The notes beneath the pieces were generated by a model. It saw only the letters and a list, made by a program, of their open reading frames with translations, did not search any database and was not told the origin of the DNA. The translations under genes and the position numbers were made by a program. Below are positions 46,867-59,099 of a stretch of 64,000 nucleotides of DNA, piece after piece. The stretch comes from Gnetum montanum (lineage: Eukaryota; Streptophyta; Gnetopsida; Gnetales; Gnetaceae). The stretch spans positions 187,796 to 251,795 of the forward strand of contig MNCI01004154.1 in NCBI GenBank assembly GCA_015680685.1, written 5' to 3'. Every line of letters begins with the position of its first letter. Within the stretch, counting starts at the first letter, position 1.

Positions 46867-47661
46867 TGATGGAACGCGATATCGCATCAGCCACGATATT
46901 GCGTACATGATATCATAGTGCATTACCAAGTCTATAAATAAGAGGTGGCTCTCCCTTGTTTCTCCATCTAGATTTAGACCCGTAGTGAAAATCTAGTAGT
47001 TTTACCTCTCCAGAGATAGAATAATTTCCATGTGCTTGCAATATGACCTCCAAAGTGAACGGATCTTTATTTGAGCAAATATTGTACCTGAATACAAGTT
47101 TGTGTACAGAAATAAACATGAAATTTTGGATAAACCTTGTAGTGCATGGACTAAGCTAATTAGGATTTTAATTACTGTTATTTATTTTTTATCATTTAAA
47201 TACTTTATTAGTTAATTAAATCTCTCTCAACCCTTCTCCCATAGTTAAGTGCATTCAGTACAACCACTTTGAGCACGTGCATTAAGCTTGGTAATCCCAG
47301 TAACGAATAGCGTTTGGTAATCAAGGTTGCATTGATTCAGAGTGTGAATGCTAAGTGGGAATGAATGCTGATGCTAGGTTAATTAAGGCTTAGTTAGTTA
47401 GTTAAAGTTAGTTAATTAGTCTCTTCACCCTTTACCCCATTAACATAGGCAATAAAACATAAAAGATATAAAAATCACATACCTCAGACTTACTTAACCA
47501 TACAACCATAACAAATACAAGTAAGTCTAGGAAGACAATGAACCATTAACATTAGGTGTTCCATAAGGCATGTAGGCACTTAGTCTGTGGAGTTTGATTA
47601 GATCATGAGTGGAACGCTCATATTCGTATGGTTGAGTGTAGGGGTACCTCGCCACTCATCA
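46867..47661 (+). repeat. 3' LTR of Athila-B
   Basis: It is 795 bp, TGATGGAACGCG...CCACTCATCA, with TATAAATA at 46933-46940. It has only one or two units of the GATATC palindromic array. It contains the full R-U5 part that is missing from the 5' LTR. Confidence 0.88.
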
Positions 47662-47666
47662 AATTT

Positions 47667-49056
47667 TTTTTTTGTAACAATCGTACTTGGATTTCAAACA
47701 TTTTAAATTTCATTTTAAAACCCCTCTTTCATTTTTGAAATTATTCTATAGAGCTCTTACCTCCTAGAATATTTAATACACTATATATCTATTAATAACT
47801 TGAAGTATAAAGGACGATGATAGTATTCAATTATTTCTTCATCTACATCAAAAAATTTGATGCTGCTAACATTGTCTATGATAAAAAGAAGAAAATAAAT
47901 ACTATAGCTATCTTATAGTCAAACAAAAGTGGAGCCACCTAATTTATATTTATTAATGTAATTTAAAATAAATAGATCTAGTTCTTATCCCCATTCTAAC
48001 AAATGTTTTCATTGTGATTAAATTATTTATCTTTAGAGCATTGACTATATTATGTACTTTTCTCATAATCTAAAAAGCCTTTGAGGGTTTAAGATGCTAA
48101 AATAATAATAATTGATCAACACATAAGTATCTTTACTTGATTTATAGGCTATGAGACACCAAAAAATGAATAATAATTGAAAAATATATAAATTGCAACA
48201 TAAAATAAAGAGTCTAAAGAAAAAGCCTAACATTTTTTAGAAGTCTTTCTAGTTTTTCATCCTTACAACCAGTCATGAAAAACCTCCACTTTGGGGTTGG
48301 AAAAAGATTAGGCATTGTTCTTATTCAAAAGCATCCTTACAAGATTCACTTATTATTGAATGATCTCTTATAAAGAGAAAAGAATATTCTCTCCAAAGAA
48401 AACTAAAAGTAACAAACAAAAATAAGCAACAAACACTAATAGCATTCCCAAATTAGTCCACAAGATAAAAATGAATCAATACTATAGAAAATGAATTAAT
48501 TGTTCAGCCTTTGATAGAAGTTTCCCTACTTGAAGTTATAACTAAAAGTAACATCTTTCAGAATCTAATATCTAACTTCTAAAGAGATATCATAATTATG
48601 CTTTTACTACTATAAAATAATTGTAAAATGAAGCTTCCAAATAGAATTAAGAATAATGGGGTAACACTTGCAAATAAAAAGAAAGAAAGTAGACAAAGCA
48701 AGTTGATCACCAAGAATGATATTATTGATATTTGTTTGAAAGTTATTGCAAATTCAAGATATCCATTTCCAAGTGTGTTATGCAACTAGATACTCAAAAA
48801 TGAAACATGTGAAAATGAGTCCTTACTTCTATAAAGATAATATTGAGAAATAATAATTCTAAAATGCTAGAGATGAGTATCAATATGAAGTCCTTGATAT
48901 AAGACACTAAAAAAATTTAAATGTCTTTTAAAAATGGAAACTTTTCAAATATCTTCCATTTTTCACCCAAAACTATAGTTATAATTACATTCTGCATGTC
49001 ATATTAAATTTGTTATGAATAAGATCATTCTTGGTAATTATTTCATATGCAACATT
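47667..49056. other. AT-rich flank, possibly upstream LINE sequence
   Basis: It continues the DNA interrupted by Athila-B. On the minus strand the first 400 bp read as heavily decayed protein-like sequence that could be the LINE endonuclease-RT linker. Beyond that no motif is recognised. A 68-residue hydrophobic minus frame at 48579-48785 is probably chance in AT-rich DNA. Confidence 0.35.
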
Positions 49057-49992
49057 TTATGAGTGGCAAGGTACCCCTACGTCCAACCATATGAATCACA
49101 AAGCATTCACATGTGATTTGATCAAATTCCATGGACTTTATTGTTTCCAGTGCACTAGTCCTTTAGGAAGTGAATTTTGCCTTAAGGTCAATCATTGTCT
49201 TCTCAATTACACTTGTGACATACGTTGGTATGGTTAAGTATAACTAAGGCATATGATTTTTATCATTTTATGTTTTATAGTTTGGTGCTCAAAAATGTAG
49301 GTAAAAGGACTTGGATTAAGAAAATTAAATTAACTAATTAGCTAACATTTAACTATTCCTAACATAAGCATCTGATCCCACTTTCTGTACATGTCCTGAA
49401 CCCACGTATCTACTACTGGGCAACCAAGTGCTATGCTACTAGGCATACCAAGCAATAATGTTGCTGGGATTACCAAGCGAATACATGTTACACTCAAAGC
49501 AATGTACTTATGTATGTAATTTATCTAGCTTAATTGCTTCATTAATGTAATAGCTAGAAAAAATTTAATAACTAATGGAAGACATTTAATAAATAATTAA
49601 AAACATTGAATGCATAATTGAAATAGCTAATCTATCCAAAGTGCTGCAAAGTTGATCAGAAAGCCTATCTTTATTGCCATACACACTATCATGCTTAGGT
49701 ACAATAGTGCTCGAATAAAGATCTGTACACTTAATGGCTTCTGCTGTGAGCACTCAACGAAAAATTCTAACTTTCAAATGGAAAAATTATAAGAGATTTG
49801 CTACAACTACAATCTCTAATTTCCATAAATGTGGTTGCAGGCATGTATTTGTAGCTGAAAACCAACATTGCATCGATGGGGCCTTGTCAACGCATGGTAA
49901 GATGCGTTGACTAGGCCTCATCGATGAGGCTCAATTAACAAGGTCACGTCGACGAGGCATTGTTGATGCATCCAATTGAACATGATTCATCA
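49057..49992 (-). repeat. 3' LTR of Athila-C
   Basis: It is about 936 bp. The minus strand starts TGATGAATCATG at 49992 and ends near 49057, with the terminal dinucleotide mutated. The U3 array (49870-49978) is built from GATGAGGCCTCATC-like and GTCGACGAGG words. A TATA-like TACAAATA (minus) is at 49846-49853. The outer polypurine motif CATGGGGAAA (minus) lies at 49993-50002. Confidence 0.8.
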
Positions 49993-50244
49993 TTTCCCCA
50001 TGATTGAATGAAAAATCATCCTCGAGTTCTCTGAAAAAATTGGGAAGGTGTGGGATTATTGATTGAATTTTTTTCAAAAGAAATAACTAACTGACTTAAC
50101 AAAAAATGGAGTGCCCAGGTGTACAGATCAAGATATTACAGAGGATGATGGTGTTCAAGACACAAAATTGAATACCATGACAAAACTATTTAAAATTAGA
50201 TAATACATTTCATGATGTTGTGAAGCTGTTGGAGAAGATCATAT

Positions 50245-53097
50245 GGTTCCAATTAGTGGTGGTTCCTAAGGCTCCAAAGGACCTTCACTAGCTTCACACA
50301 TGTGCAATGTTTGAGGTGGCTATGGTTGTCCTGCTACTATTGCAACTTAAGGCAAGAGGTGAAAACCATCCAATAGTCCTTTTATTTCCTCCTCCTTACT
50401 CCTGGGATCATGCACTTTTCATGCAACTTTGCCAATGTGGGTTGGAATGGGCACATCCCAAGGACATTGGATTGCTAGAAATAGCTCTGTTGCATTGATG
50501 AAAAACATAGTGAATTTTTTGCGTTCAATGTCGAATGCCTTAACTATGTCTTTCAGCTCCTAGTAGTCATTCATTCATTTGGCTAGGTTCTCAACAATTG
50601 ATTGTTGATATTTGAACTATGTTATAAGAACTTCAAGTTCAACATTTGTAGTCCCAAACTTTTGCTTAGCATCTTTGTGGTGCTTGGACTTTGCATCGTA
50701 TAATAGATATGAGATAGCCACTTACTTTTCTAACTCTAACCATGATCATCCAACAGTTAGCATTGCTAGGTTTACACATCGAAGATTGGCCAACTCCATA
50801 TACTCTATCATCTCTTCTATTTGCAACTCCTTCAAGCAGATCTCCACTTTGTTGTATGTGTCAATCCCATCAACGATGGGCTGCCACATTTCTCTTCCTT
50901 GCTAGAGTTGCTGGAGGGATTCATTCATTTTTTCCTTCACCATCTAAATATGTTTTTCATTAACCTCCTTCTACAAGCCAACCTATTCCCTATAGTGATT
51001 CTTCACTTTTTCAAACTTCAAAGCTTCATTCTTCCAAGCGACGATTTTGATGGTAGGCTTTTGGCGCAAGGCACACACTTCCTCTATTGATAGATTTTGA
51101 TTTTCTAAAACCAATCTCCTTAATTGAGTGTGAATCCTAGCAAGCTACTCTTGCTATTGATGAATACATTCTTCCATCTAGTCCTTCTAAGCATCAACAT
51201 TTCATTGGCGATAATTCTGTGCTATCAAAGTTTCATTCTCCTGGCACAGCTATAACAAGTCCTTTTGAATTGCATATGTTTTTTCTTTAGTTATAGGCTA
51301 GTTGAAGATGGTCATAATTGCCTCCTCCTTAGCCTTCTAGAATTGTTCTTGAAGCTGTTTGAAAGCTTCATCTCTTATTATTGCTAGGTTTAGGATTTTA
51401 GGATCTACAAGTTGGGCATGTAGTTCAACAACCTTCATGGCCAAGTGTTGATTTCATTCTTGGGTTGTTTCGAGTTGCCCCTCCAAAATATTGAATTTTC
51501 CCCTTGCATCCAACAACTATGATTGGGTTGTAGTTATGTCTTTTGGATAATCAAAGATATCCAGAATTAGTTACCCAATTCCCACTAGTCATTCTAGTAA
51601 TTCTTCATGCTAGGCTATATTTAACTTTTCGCTGATCGTGCCTGTAGATGTTTGCATGTCTTTAAGTGTAGATATGTCTAGTATAGATGTTGCGAGTGTA
51701 TTCAATGCTTCAACTACATGGTCAACAACCACTTCAACCGATGTTTCCTACCCTTGGTACTGCATCACTAAGATAGTCACCTCTTCACCTTTCTCCAAAT
51801 GCACCAAGAAGGTGGTGACATTCCCAAAAAAATTTGGGAATAAATGGTGTTACGATAATGAAATGGTCACCTCTGAAGTGTTGGGATCTAACTTCGTAGG
51901 TAATTGCGTTCATTGGGTAGAGAAGATTGAACCACCCCTCTCCATCTAGCTAATTATTTGGGCCACCTCATTAAGGTGACTCATTGCTAGCCTATACACA
52001 AATGGTTCTACCCCACTCATTTTTGTACATTACTCTTGTTCGCTTAAGAGCTACTCTTAGATTTTGCATAGATGCTCAATGGCTATGCATGCCTCTAGTG
52101 TTGTTTTCTAAGTGGATGGTGGTGGCAGTTTCTCCTCTTCTTATGTCATTGTTGGCATTTTATCTTTTATAATCTCATACCATGAGGCCAATAGAGCATG
52201 CTTCATGATGTCATTGGAATAGCAAATGATGCCTACCCTTTTGTAAAGTTTCCTGATAAGGCATAGAAAGGGCAATGTCTTCCTTCCACATTCATTTTCC
52301 TTGAAATGCTTCTCGATCTCTAGGTAGATCAGTTGTGGAAGGTCAACGAGAAATTTCCTTCTTAGAGCAATGCATGCTCAAGCACATAAGGTAGTTATCT
52401 TGCTTGGCCTTACTATTGGGTTGAGACAATAGGTCATAATTTTAAAATAAATTCACTTCACCAGTGTGAGTGCATCATACTCCTTACAGTCAACCCGATA
52501 GCATTGTTGTATCCACTCCCTCTTGGCCATAGGATTGCCTTTTGTGGATAATTCGACCAACTATGTTTTGGTATTAAGCAACCCAAGTGCCTATGTGATA
52601 GCTTCTACCAAGTAGAACACTTGAATGTCCTTGATTTTTACAATGGACCCTACCCTTTAGCTACTCCAGAAGAGATATGTCTCTCCCATGTACCATTCCC
52701 CACTAGATGTGATTACTGGCCATATGAGAGAGGCTTGCAGATGTATCTTGACATCCTTTGGAGCTTTCTCCAAAAATGGCTTAAACTTGATCTCTTGAAG
52801 GACGGATCATTGAACTTCTTGGGGCTTGATGATATCAAGACAAGCTTGAGTCAAAGTGACATCAAGCCTTGGAATGGGTCTAGGTACTTCTCCTCATTGT
52901 GATTATTCTATAGGAACTTCTTCTTCCAAAATCTATTAGACAAATTCCACTTCAGGCTCCTTTTGAAGAGGTCCCATTACATGGGTTACTTCTAGTAATT
53001 CTTGGCCTTGTTCTTGCTAGCCCCTTCTAGCTCTGGGCTACTTCTCCTATGGTTGAGAGGGTTCTCCTTCCTACGGGCACTTTTGGTTTGGTGCCAT
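50245..53097 (-). pseudogene. Athila-C third ORF, coiled-coil protein downstream of integrase
   Basis: A single minus-strand frame runs from MAPNQKCP at 53097 to about 50245 (roughly 950 codons) without a frameshift; I checked the phase at seven points. It is broken by several dozen stops. The N-terminal third contains REWIQQCYRVDCKEYDAL and PQLIYLEIEKHFKENECGRK, then TLPFLCLIRKLYKRVGI, resembling in layout the plant-transposon-protein ORFs of other gypsy elements. The C-terminal half is Glu/Gln/Lys-rich heptad-like sequence. No signal peptide or membrane segment is visible, so it is not a typical env. ATTATAG directly before the ATG could be a splice acceptor. Confidence 0.65.
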
Positions 53098-53630
53098 CTA
53101 TAATCACAATGAGACCATGGATTAGCAATCATTGTATAACCTTAAAGCAATTGGGATACCTTTCTATCTTAAGGATAGTTACACTTAGCTAAGTTGTGAT
53201 TATGGCTAATTTGATTATTTCAATTATTATTTATTTATGTATTATCATTAATAAATCATCCCAGAGGTTTTTGGAAGGATTAACTTTCAAAAAAATTGAT
53301 GTTTATATGTTATTAAAGTTATTAACCCTTAGGGGAGTTGGAAAAAAAATTCAAAAAATTTCATTGGTGTGATTACTAGCCACTAGATGTGATTATTGGC
53401 CACATGGGAAAAAAATTTCAAAAATTTTCATCTAATTATCATTCGAAACCTTAAGGTTAACATATCCCATGATAAAGATTTTACCTCTGGTAAGTGCAAG
53501 ATCAAAAAATGGAGTGATTTGGATAAATAGGTGGGAGTTATGAGCTCTAGAAGGTTTTGGGCTTTGAAAAATTGCAAAAACTCTTTGTGTGTTATGAAGA
53601 AAATGTCAAAAATTCCCAAGTGCACGATGG

Positions 53631-53725
53631 TATATATAGCATGTACACATTACGTTGATGAGGCCCAATTGACAAGGCCTCATCAACATGGTCAGCTACG
53701 TCGATGAGGCCTCATCAATGTAGAT
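53631..53725 (-). promoter_or_regulatory. Internal U3-like module upstream of the Athila-C third ORF
   Basis: Palindromic words of the GATGAGGCCTCATC family (53655-53722) are followed, on the minus strand, by TATATATA at 53631-53638. The block 53656-53679 matches the LTR U3 at 49922-49945 in 20 of 24 positions, all differences being transitions. The ORF start lies about 530 bp downstream. The surrounding sequence does not match the LTR, so this is not a solo LTR. Confidence 0.55.
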
Positions 53726-53989
53726 ATTGACCACCATTGACTTTGGTCAAAATTTCAAAATTCAAGGAATTTTTGGATAAAATTGGGGTTAATTGAAAGC
53801 TCAAGAGACGAAGAATATTATGAAATCATGAGAAGAGGGTGTTGAAGCTCATAAATTTGGAAAAATGGAGAAAAATTGATTTAGTGGATGAATGAAATAA
53901 AATATTAAGGAGCACTCGGTAGAATACTCAATGAAATATGCAAAAGATAGGATTGTAGTAATGTTAAAGGTAAGAAACCTTAACTAAGA

Positions 53990-55600
53990 AGACCAAGAGA
54001 TATGCAAGTGGATCCTCCCTAGAGTAGGCTCATGCCCTTTTTGCCCTTGCATAACCTCAATGGAAGAGTCTGTGGGCCCCATAGTTAATTAATGATCATG
54101 AAAAGTTAAGGACCAACCAAAAAGAATCTACTTAAGGATCCCAACACATCATACTAAGACATAGAGTATAACATAGAGCACGATAGTGAGGTGAGTTATG
54201 GTAGCATGGGTGGATGATAGAGAAGGTAGAATGGATTCCAAATTGAGGTCATAAGAAGTCCTTTGTGGAATTTGTGTTTAAAATGACTCAAGAAGATCCA
54301 TCCTCAGTCTAGACCAAAACCATCCACTTTCAGTGACTTCACATTGCCGTCCTAAGACTAATCCACTCATTCGAGACACCAAAGTGCTTCCACAAAACCA
54401 CCAACACACCATAAAAAGAAGAAAGAGAAGTAGGAAATGATAGAGATGGCCTTGGTTAGATGGGACCTTCAGACATAGGTGCATGTCATTTAAGTCCCAT
54501 AACCAATGCTTGTAGCCCATTTATTTCTCTAGGAGGTGTGCTTTGAGTTCCTATCATTTTCTTTAAATGGGAAGAACACCATGCAAAGACTTATTCATGT
54601 CTAAGCGGTGTGCTTTGAATTTCTATTAGTTTTTTGAAGTTTTGGATGGGAATCACAGCATGTAAAGACTTTATTTAACTTCCTATTAGTGGGTGGTATG
54701 AAATGGTAAGAAGTCCATGAAAAACACTCAGGCACTCAAGTAAGTAGAAGAGTACAAAGAGTATTGAGTCGCCTTGAAGTCAGGCCCTTTACAAACCTTT
54801 GAATCATTCCTAACTCTGGAACTACCAAGGTCACCAATTGATTAAAAGTTTCTTTAATGGAAGGGACCTCAAATTCCAAGAATAAGGAAAACCATAAAGT
54901 TTATTGGATGGGTAGATGACATGGACTTATTTCTTGTTCCATGAAAAATAAACCATGTTAAAGGTATCAAACATCATAATTCAAAAATAGAAACCAGACA
55001 TCGACAATCACAACATTAAGCACAAATCATCATTAGTAAATAACAACAGTAGCACTATGTCCTGTGATAATAAAGCACTTTTTATTAGCAAAAATGAGGA
55101 AATATCACACTTAAATCAAACAAAACAAAGTAAAATATATAAGAAAATGCAAAATAGTTTAGAAGGTTCAAAGGTACTAACAATGGTATAAAATTAGAAA
55201 AAATTTTGAAAATCCAAAAATTTGTAAAATAAATAACTTGTAAAATAAAAAATGTGGAAAAAAAAAGTAAAAAAACTAAGAAGCCAAATGGATAATTAGC
55301 ATGAATGACCATTTCTCCCATGACTAAGTTTGAAGGAGGAGATCTGAAAGATAGAACATGATTGTCCATTCATCGAGGTGGTAATTGCATTGGCCTATCT
55401 TGGCTCTAGGAAATGTTTTACTTATTGGATGTTAACCAACTGCTTTTTAATTGGGCTTTCAAGTTTTTAGATTAACATGGCCCTAGAAGAAAAGGTTTGA
55501 GTAATTATACAAGGTCCCTCCCCCAATGTCTAGAATTTTACTTTTTGGGATACATGTGTGGGGTTCCAATAGAGAACCTTATCTCCTGGTTGTAGTTTTA
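53990..55600 (-). other. 3' UTR block of Athila-C
   Basis: It is similar in order to the 3' UTRs of Athila-A and B: the stretch around 54010-54080 corresponds to 7195-7265, and 55085-55390, with its AGTCATGGGAG motif (minus, near 55313-55328), corresponds to 8273-8470. There are no genes. It separates integrase from the extra ORF. Confidence 0.55.
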
Positions 55601-55639
55601 CTTTCTTGATTCTAAGGTCATGACGTTGCTTGTTGAATA

Positions 55640-56400
55640 CCTTGTTCACCTCATTCAAGGATAAGGCCATGAACCAGTTTTCATCTAGCATGTTTAGATT
55701 GATCAGTCTTTCCTTTTATGCTAGACTTAGGTCAAGATTTAGATCAAAAGCTGTTAAGAGCGTATAGATCTCAACTTGAATCGGGAGCATTGGAAGTTTC
55801 CCATACACTAACTCGTAGGGAGAATAGCCAATAGGAAGCTTCCATGTTAAACGATAAGCCTAGAGAGCATCATTAAGCTTTATACTCCAATCCTTCATAT
55901 ATTTGCTAATAGTTTGCATTAGTATTTTTGTGATCTCCTAGTTGGTTACCTTTTCTTGACTATTGGCTTGGGGGTGGTAAGGTGTTGTTAATTTACATTC
56001 AACCCCCAAGCATTGCATTAACTTCCTAAAGGTGGAACCTGTGAAATGATTTCCATTGTCAAAAACTAGTGAATGGGCCACTCCAAACCTATTCAAAATA
56101 TTTTGTTTTATGAATCTGGCAACAATGGATGATGTACAATTAGTAACAGCTACTACTTCTGCCCATTTTATGTAATAGCTAACTGCTATGATAATATATG
56201 TCTTCCTATTGAACATGGGTGTGATGGGAACCATGAAGTCAATGCCCCATATGTCGAAAGGTTTTAGTGGTTGAATCCAGTATTGAGGACCTTCCATGCA
56301 AGAATTCATTCCCCCATCTTGTTGACAACATTTACAAGACTTGAAAAATTGGTGGACATCCCTAAAGATTGTAGGCCAACACTATCATGCCATTAGGATT
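55640..56400 (-). pseudogene. Athila-C integrase
   Basis: The minus strand at 55938-56309 encodes the catalytic core: FDIWGIDFMVPI (first Asp kept), FDNGNHFTGSTFRKLMQ (second Asp) and HPQANSQEKVTN (Glu). A KCCQQDG segment upstream is the zinc-finger Cys pair. It continues with stops through TPYELVYGKLP-like sequence near 55790-55830. It is homologous to the Athila-A integrase and shows what the uninterrupted target of the Tat element looked like. Confidence 0.83.
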
Positions 56401-58220
56401 TTTATGGCCATGCATCTCCTTGCATAATGGTCTCTGCAAGGTCTTTTGTGAGCATCTTGGAGAATGCATAGTTGATCTTCGTCAAGGACACACCAATGAA
56501 TTAGGCCATCTGCACACACCTTGTAGAGGTGTCTATTGACTTCCATGAAATAGTTGGCTTGATGAGAAAATTGTTGCTTCTTTCTAAAATCCAAGTCTTC
56601 TATCATCTCCTAAGAGAGAAGATAGGTGAGGATGCCATTATACCATATTGTCTTTATGGGTGTTTGTTCACTTATTGCTCCTATAAAGAGGAGTTCATCT
56701 AGAAACAAATCAAAAAGAAAGCTCTCCTTCTCTTTATTATCCCATCTTAAGTAAGAAAGGTGGTCAACGACCACATTCTTGGTCCCTTTTCAATCTACCA
56801 TCATGAGATTTAATTCCTATAAGATCACAAGCCATTGTATGACACAAGGGCTCACCATCAACTTTTTCATGAGGATGCAGATTACATTATGATCCATATG
56901 CACAAATACTTTGTAACCAAGCACATAGTACTTAAAATTTTCTAGAGCATACACCACTTCCATTAATTCTTTCTCCATGATGGTGTAATTTAACTATGCT
57001 CCCACAATGCTTTGACTCACATAGTGGATGTAATATGGATGTTTCTTATTGTCCATCTGCATGAGAATTACTCCCAAGATGTAGTTAGATGCATCCATCA
57101 TGAAGTGAAAGGATTTAGACTAGTTTGGTGCTCATAGGATTGGTGTTTCTACAAGTTTCTCTTTTAACTGTTGGAATCCATGTAAACATTCCTTGGTCCG
57201 AATGAAAGGTGCATCTTTCTTTGTAGGCTCTAATAATGACTTTGTGATTTTAGAGAAATTATCTATGAATCGTCGATAGTAGCTAGTGTGTTGAAGGAAT
57301 GACCAAACATCTTTAACGACCTTTGTTTGGCATGTTATTCCTTGGATGACCCTTATATTTTTTGGATCTATCTCAATCCCTTTTTGTGAAATTCAATGCC
57401 CTAGTAGAATGCCTTCTTGGACCATGAGATGGCTCTTTTGCTAGTTGAGCCATAGGTTTGTCTCAACACATCTTTTTAATACTTTCTCTAGGTAGTCCAA
57501 GGCTTACTCAAATATAGCTCCATAGGTGGAGAATTCATCCATAAAGACTTCAACACCACTGCTAATCTATTGTTGGAAGATAGTAAGGACCAAGTGTTAA
57601 AATGTTTTAGGGGCATTGCATAGATCGAATGACATCTTACAATATGCAAAGTTCCTTAGGGACTCATGAATGTTGTCTTGGCCTAATCTTCTAGTGTAAT
57701 TTGGATTTTATTATAGCCATTATAACCATCCAAGAAGCTATAATAGAAATGCCTAGATATGGTATTTAATACTTGATTCATAAATGGCAAAGAAAAGTGA
57801 TCTTCAAATGTTGTCCTATTCAATAGCCTAATATCAATGCAAACCTACCATTTTCCATCCATCTTCAACACAATTATGAGTGGGATAATCCACTCACTAT
57901 CCACGATTGGATAGATGAACCTTACCTTGAGGAGTTTTTCAATTTCTTCTTTAATGACCTACTTCAATTTGGGATTTAGCTACCTCTACAACTACCTTCT
58001 CAGCTTCATGGTCAGGTTAGTGTAAATGCGATGCTAGTATATCCTTGGATCAATTCCAGTTGGCTCGAGATATGACTAAGTAAAGGCTATTGGCCATTTA
58101 TTAACTACCTTCAAGAAATTTTTTTTCAAGAGCAAGTTTGGCATTAATTATGATCAGTTTACCATTCTTTAAAAATGCATACTCCATACTAGCTGATAAA
58201 GTTTTTAGTTCTAGAGGCTT
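56401..58220 (-). pseudogene. Athila-C reverse transcriptase and RNase H
   Basis: The minus strand, with shifts and stops, carries the Athila RT series ending in MSFDLCNAPKTF and EVFMDEFSTYG at about 57530-57560, where the catalytic FMDD has become MDE. GILLGH, SYYRRFIDNFSKI and the RNase H part follow: MMDASNYILGVIL, ELMEVVYALENFKYYVLGYK, VVVDHLSYLRWDNK. The integrase N-terminus LYKVCADGLIHWC is near 56500. Confidence 0.8.
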
Positions 58221-59000
58221 TTACTTAAAGTGATTAGGGATTTCCAACTCTCCCCAATAGGTATCATCATCTTCATTAGAGAGTGGGGAATGAACTTGTT
58301 CAATTTTGTCCATGCCTTCAACATAAGCACATGTTAAGCTCTTAGTTGGTTCCATGCATAATGTGTTGGTATTTGAGTTAGTTATCAGCCACTGGGTGCC
58401 CTCTTGTTTTGTGGATATTATGTATAGACACCTTTGAATATTGATCTCTTGTGCATAATAATTGCATGCCTTAATGTGTGTACTTCGAATTGACCAAATA
58501 TTTTGCACAAAATTGCATCCATTGTCCTTGTATGAAATGCATGGAATATGTTTCTTCTCAATCTTTCCCAATTCATTTTCCTTGGATATTTCTAAAGATA
58601 GGTCCCTTATGCTCATACGTGTGTTGACCATGCTTAACCAAGCCCTTTCCATAATGATGGGGAAGTTACTTTTGCAGTTGTCCACCTTGATCACCAAAAA
58701 ACAGCAAGATAGGACCACCCACAAACTATGGTAAGAATGTCCTCTACTAATCCTAGATGAATAGTAATTGACTAATATACTAATCTAGATGAATGTTGCT
58801 CTTCTTAAAAGATGGTAGGTTCTAGGCCTTGTACATGTCATGGGAGATGAGATTAACTCTAGAACCAAAGTCAAGAAGAGCCTTGCATGACTCATGCCCA
58901 ATGATTTGTAGATAAATGGGTTGAATTCCTAGGTTAGATCTTTTCATAGGAAGATTGCCAACCTTGATCTAGTTAGAAACATCATGAGTTAGCATTACAG
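58221..59000 (-). pseudogene. Athila-C aspartic protease
   Basis: The minus strand near 58830-58930 reads YLQIIGHESCKALLDFGSRV, so the active-site triplet is D-F-G rather than D-(T/S)-G. Downstream (58640-58724) is a decayed FPIIMERAWLSM, matching the GRAWL block of the other copies. The 167-residue frame at 58221-58724 is the C-terminal extension leading to RT. Confidence 0.72.
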
Positions 59001-59099
59001 TGTGGATCCTAGGTAGCACTTGTTTTGAAGGGAACTTGAAGGTGTTTGATGTAAAGGATAAAGATGTTGGAGATGCAGGATGATCATCCAGATTAGATT

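Larger units (their letters stand above)
40921..47661 (+). mobile_element. Athila-B: gag-protease-only Athila derivative
   Basis: It is complete, with LTRs TGATGGGACG...CTCATCA and exact flanks AATTT (40916-40920 and 47662-47666). Length 6.74 kb, against about 9.9 kb for Athila-A without its nested insertion. Contents: 5' LTR, tRNA-Asp-type primer site, gag (41688-43673), protease (44150-44733), then a direct jump into the 3' UTR shared with Athila-A. Reverse transcriptase, RNase H and integrase are absent, so it could only have moved with help from autonomous relatives, unless the loss came after insertion. Confidence 0.87.

Noticed and set aside
48579-48785. 68-residue hydrophobic minus-strand frame
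   Set aside because: It is chance in AT-rich sequence. There are no motifs and no neighbouring exons or regulatory context.
50307-52902. Several plus-strand frames (for example 50612-50905, 51638-51949, 52621-52902)
   Set aside because: They are shadows of the continuous minus-strand ORF, which keeps one phase over 2.6 kb and has the natural amino-acid composition.
50245-53097. Third ORF of Athila-C as a retroviral-type envelope gene
   Set aside because: No signal peptide, membrane span or fusion-peptide-like segment is visible. The sequence is coiled-coil and charged.
53640-53730. Palindromic block as a solo LTR or a MITE
   Set aside because: Only the U3-type words and a TATA box are shared with the LTR. 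No LTR ends, target duplication or terminal inverted repeats flank it.
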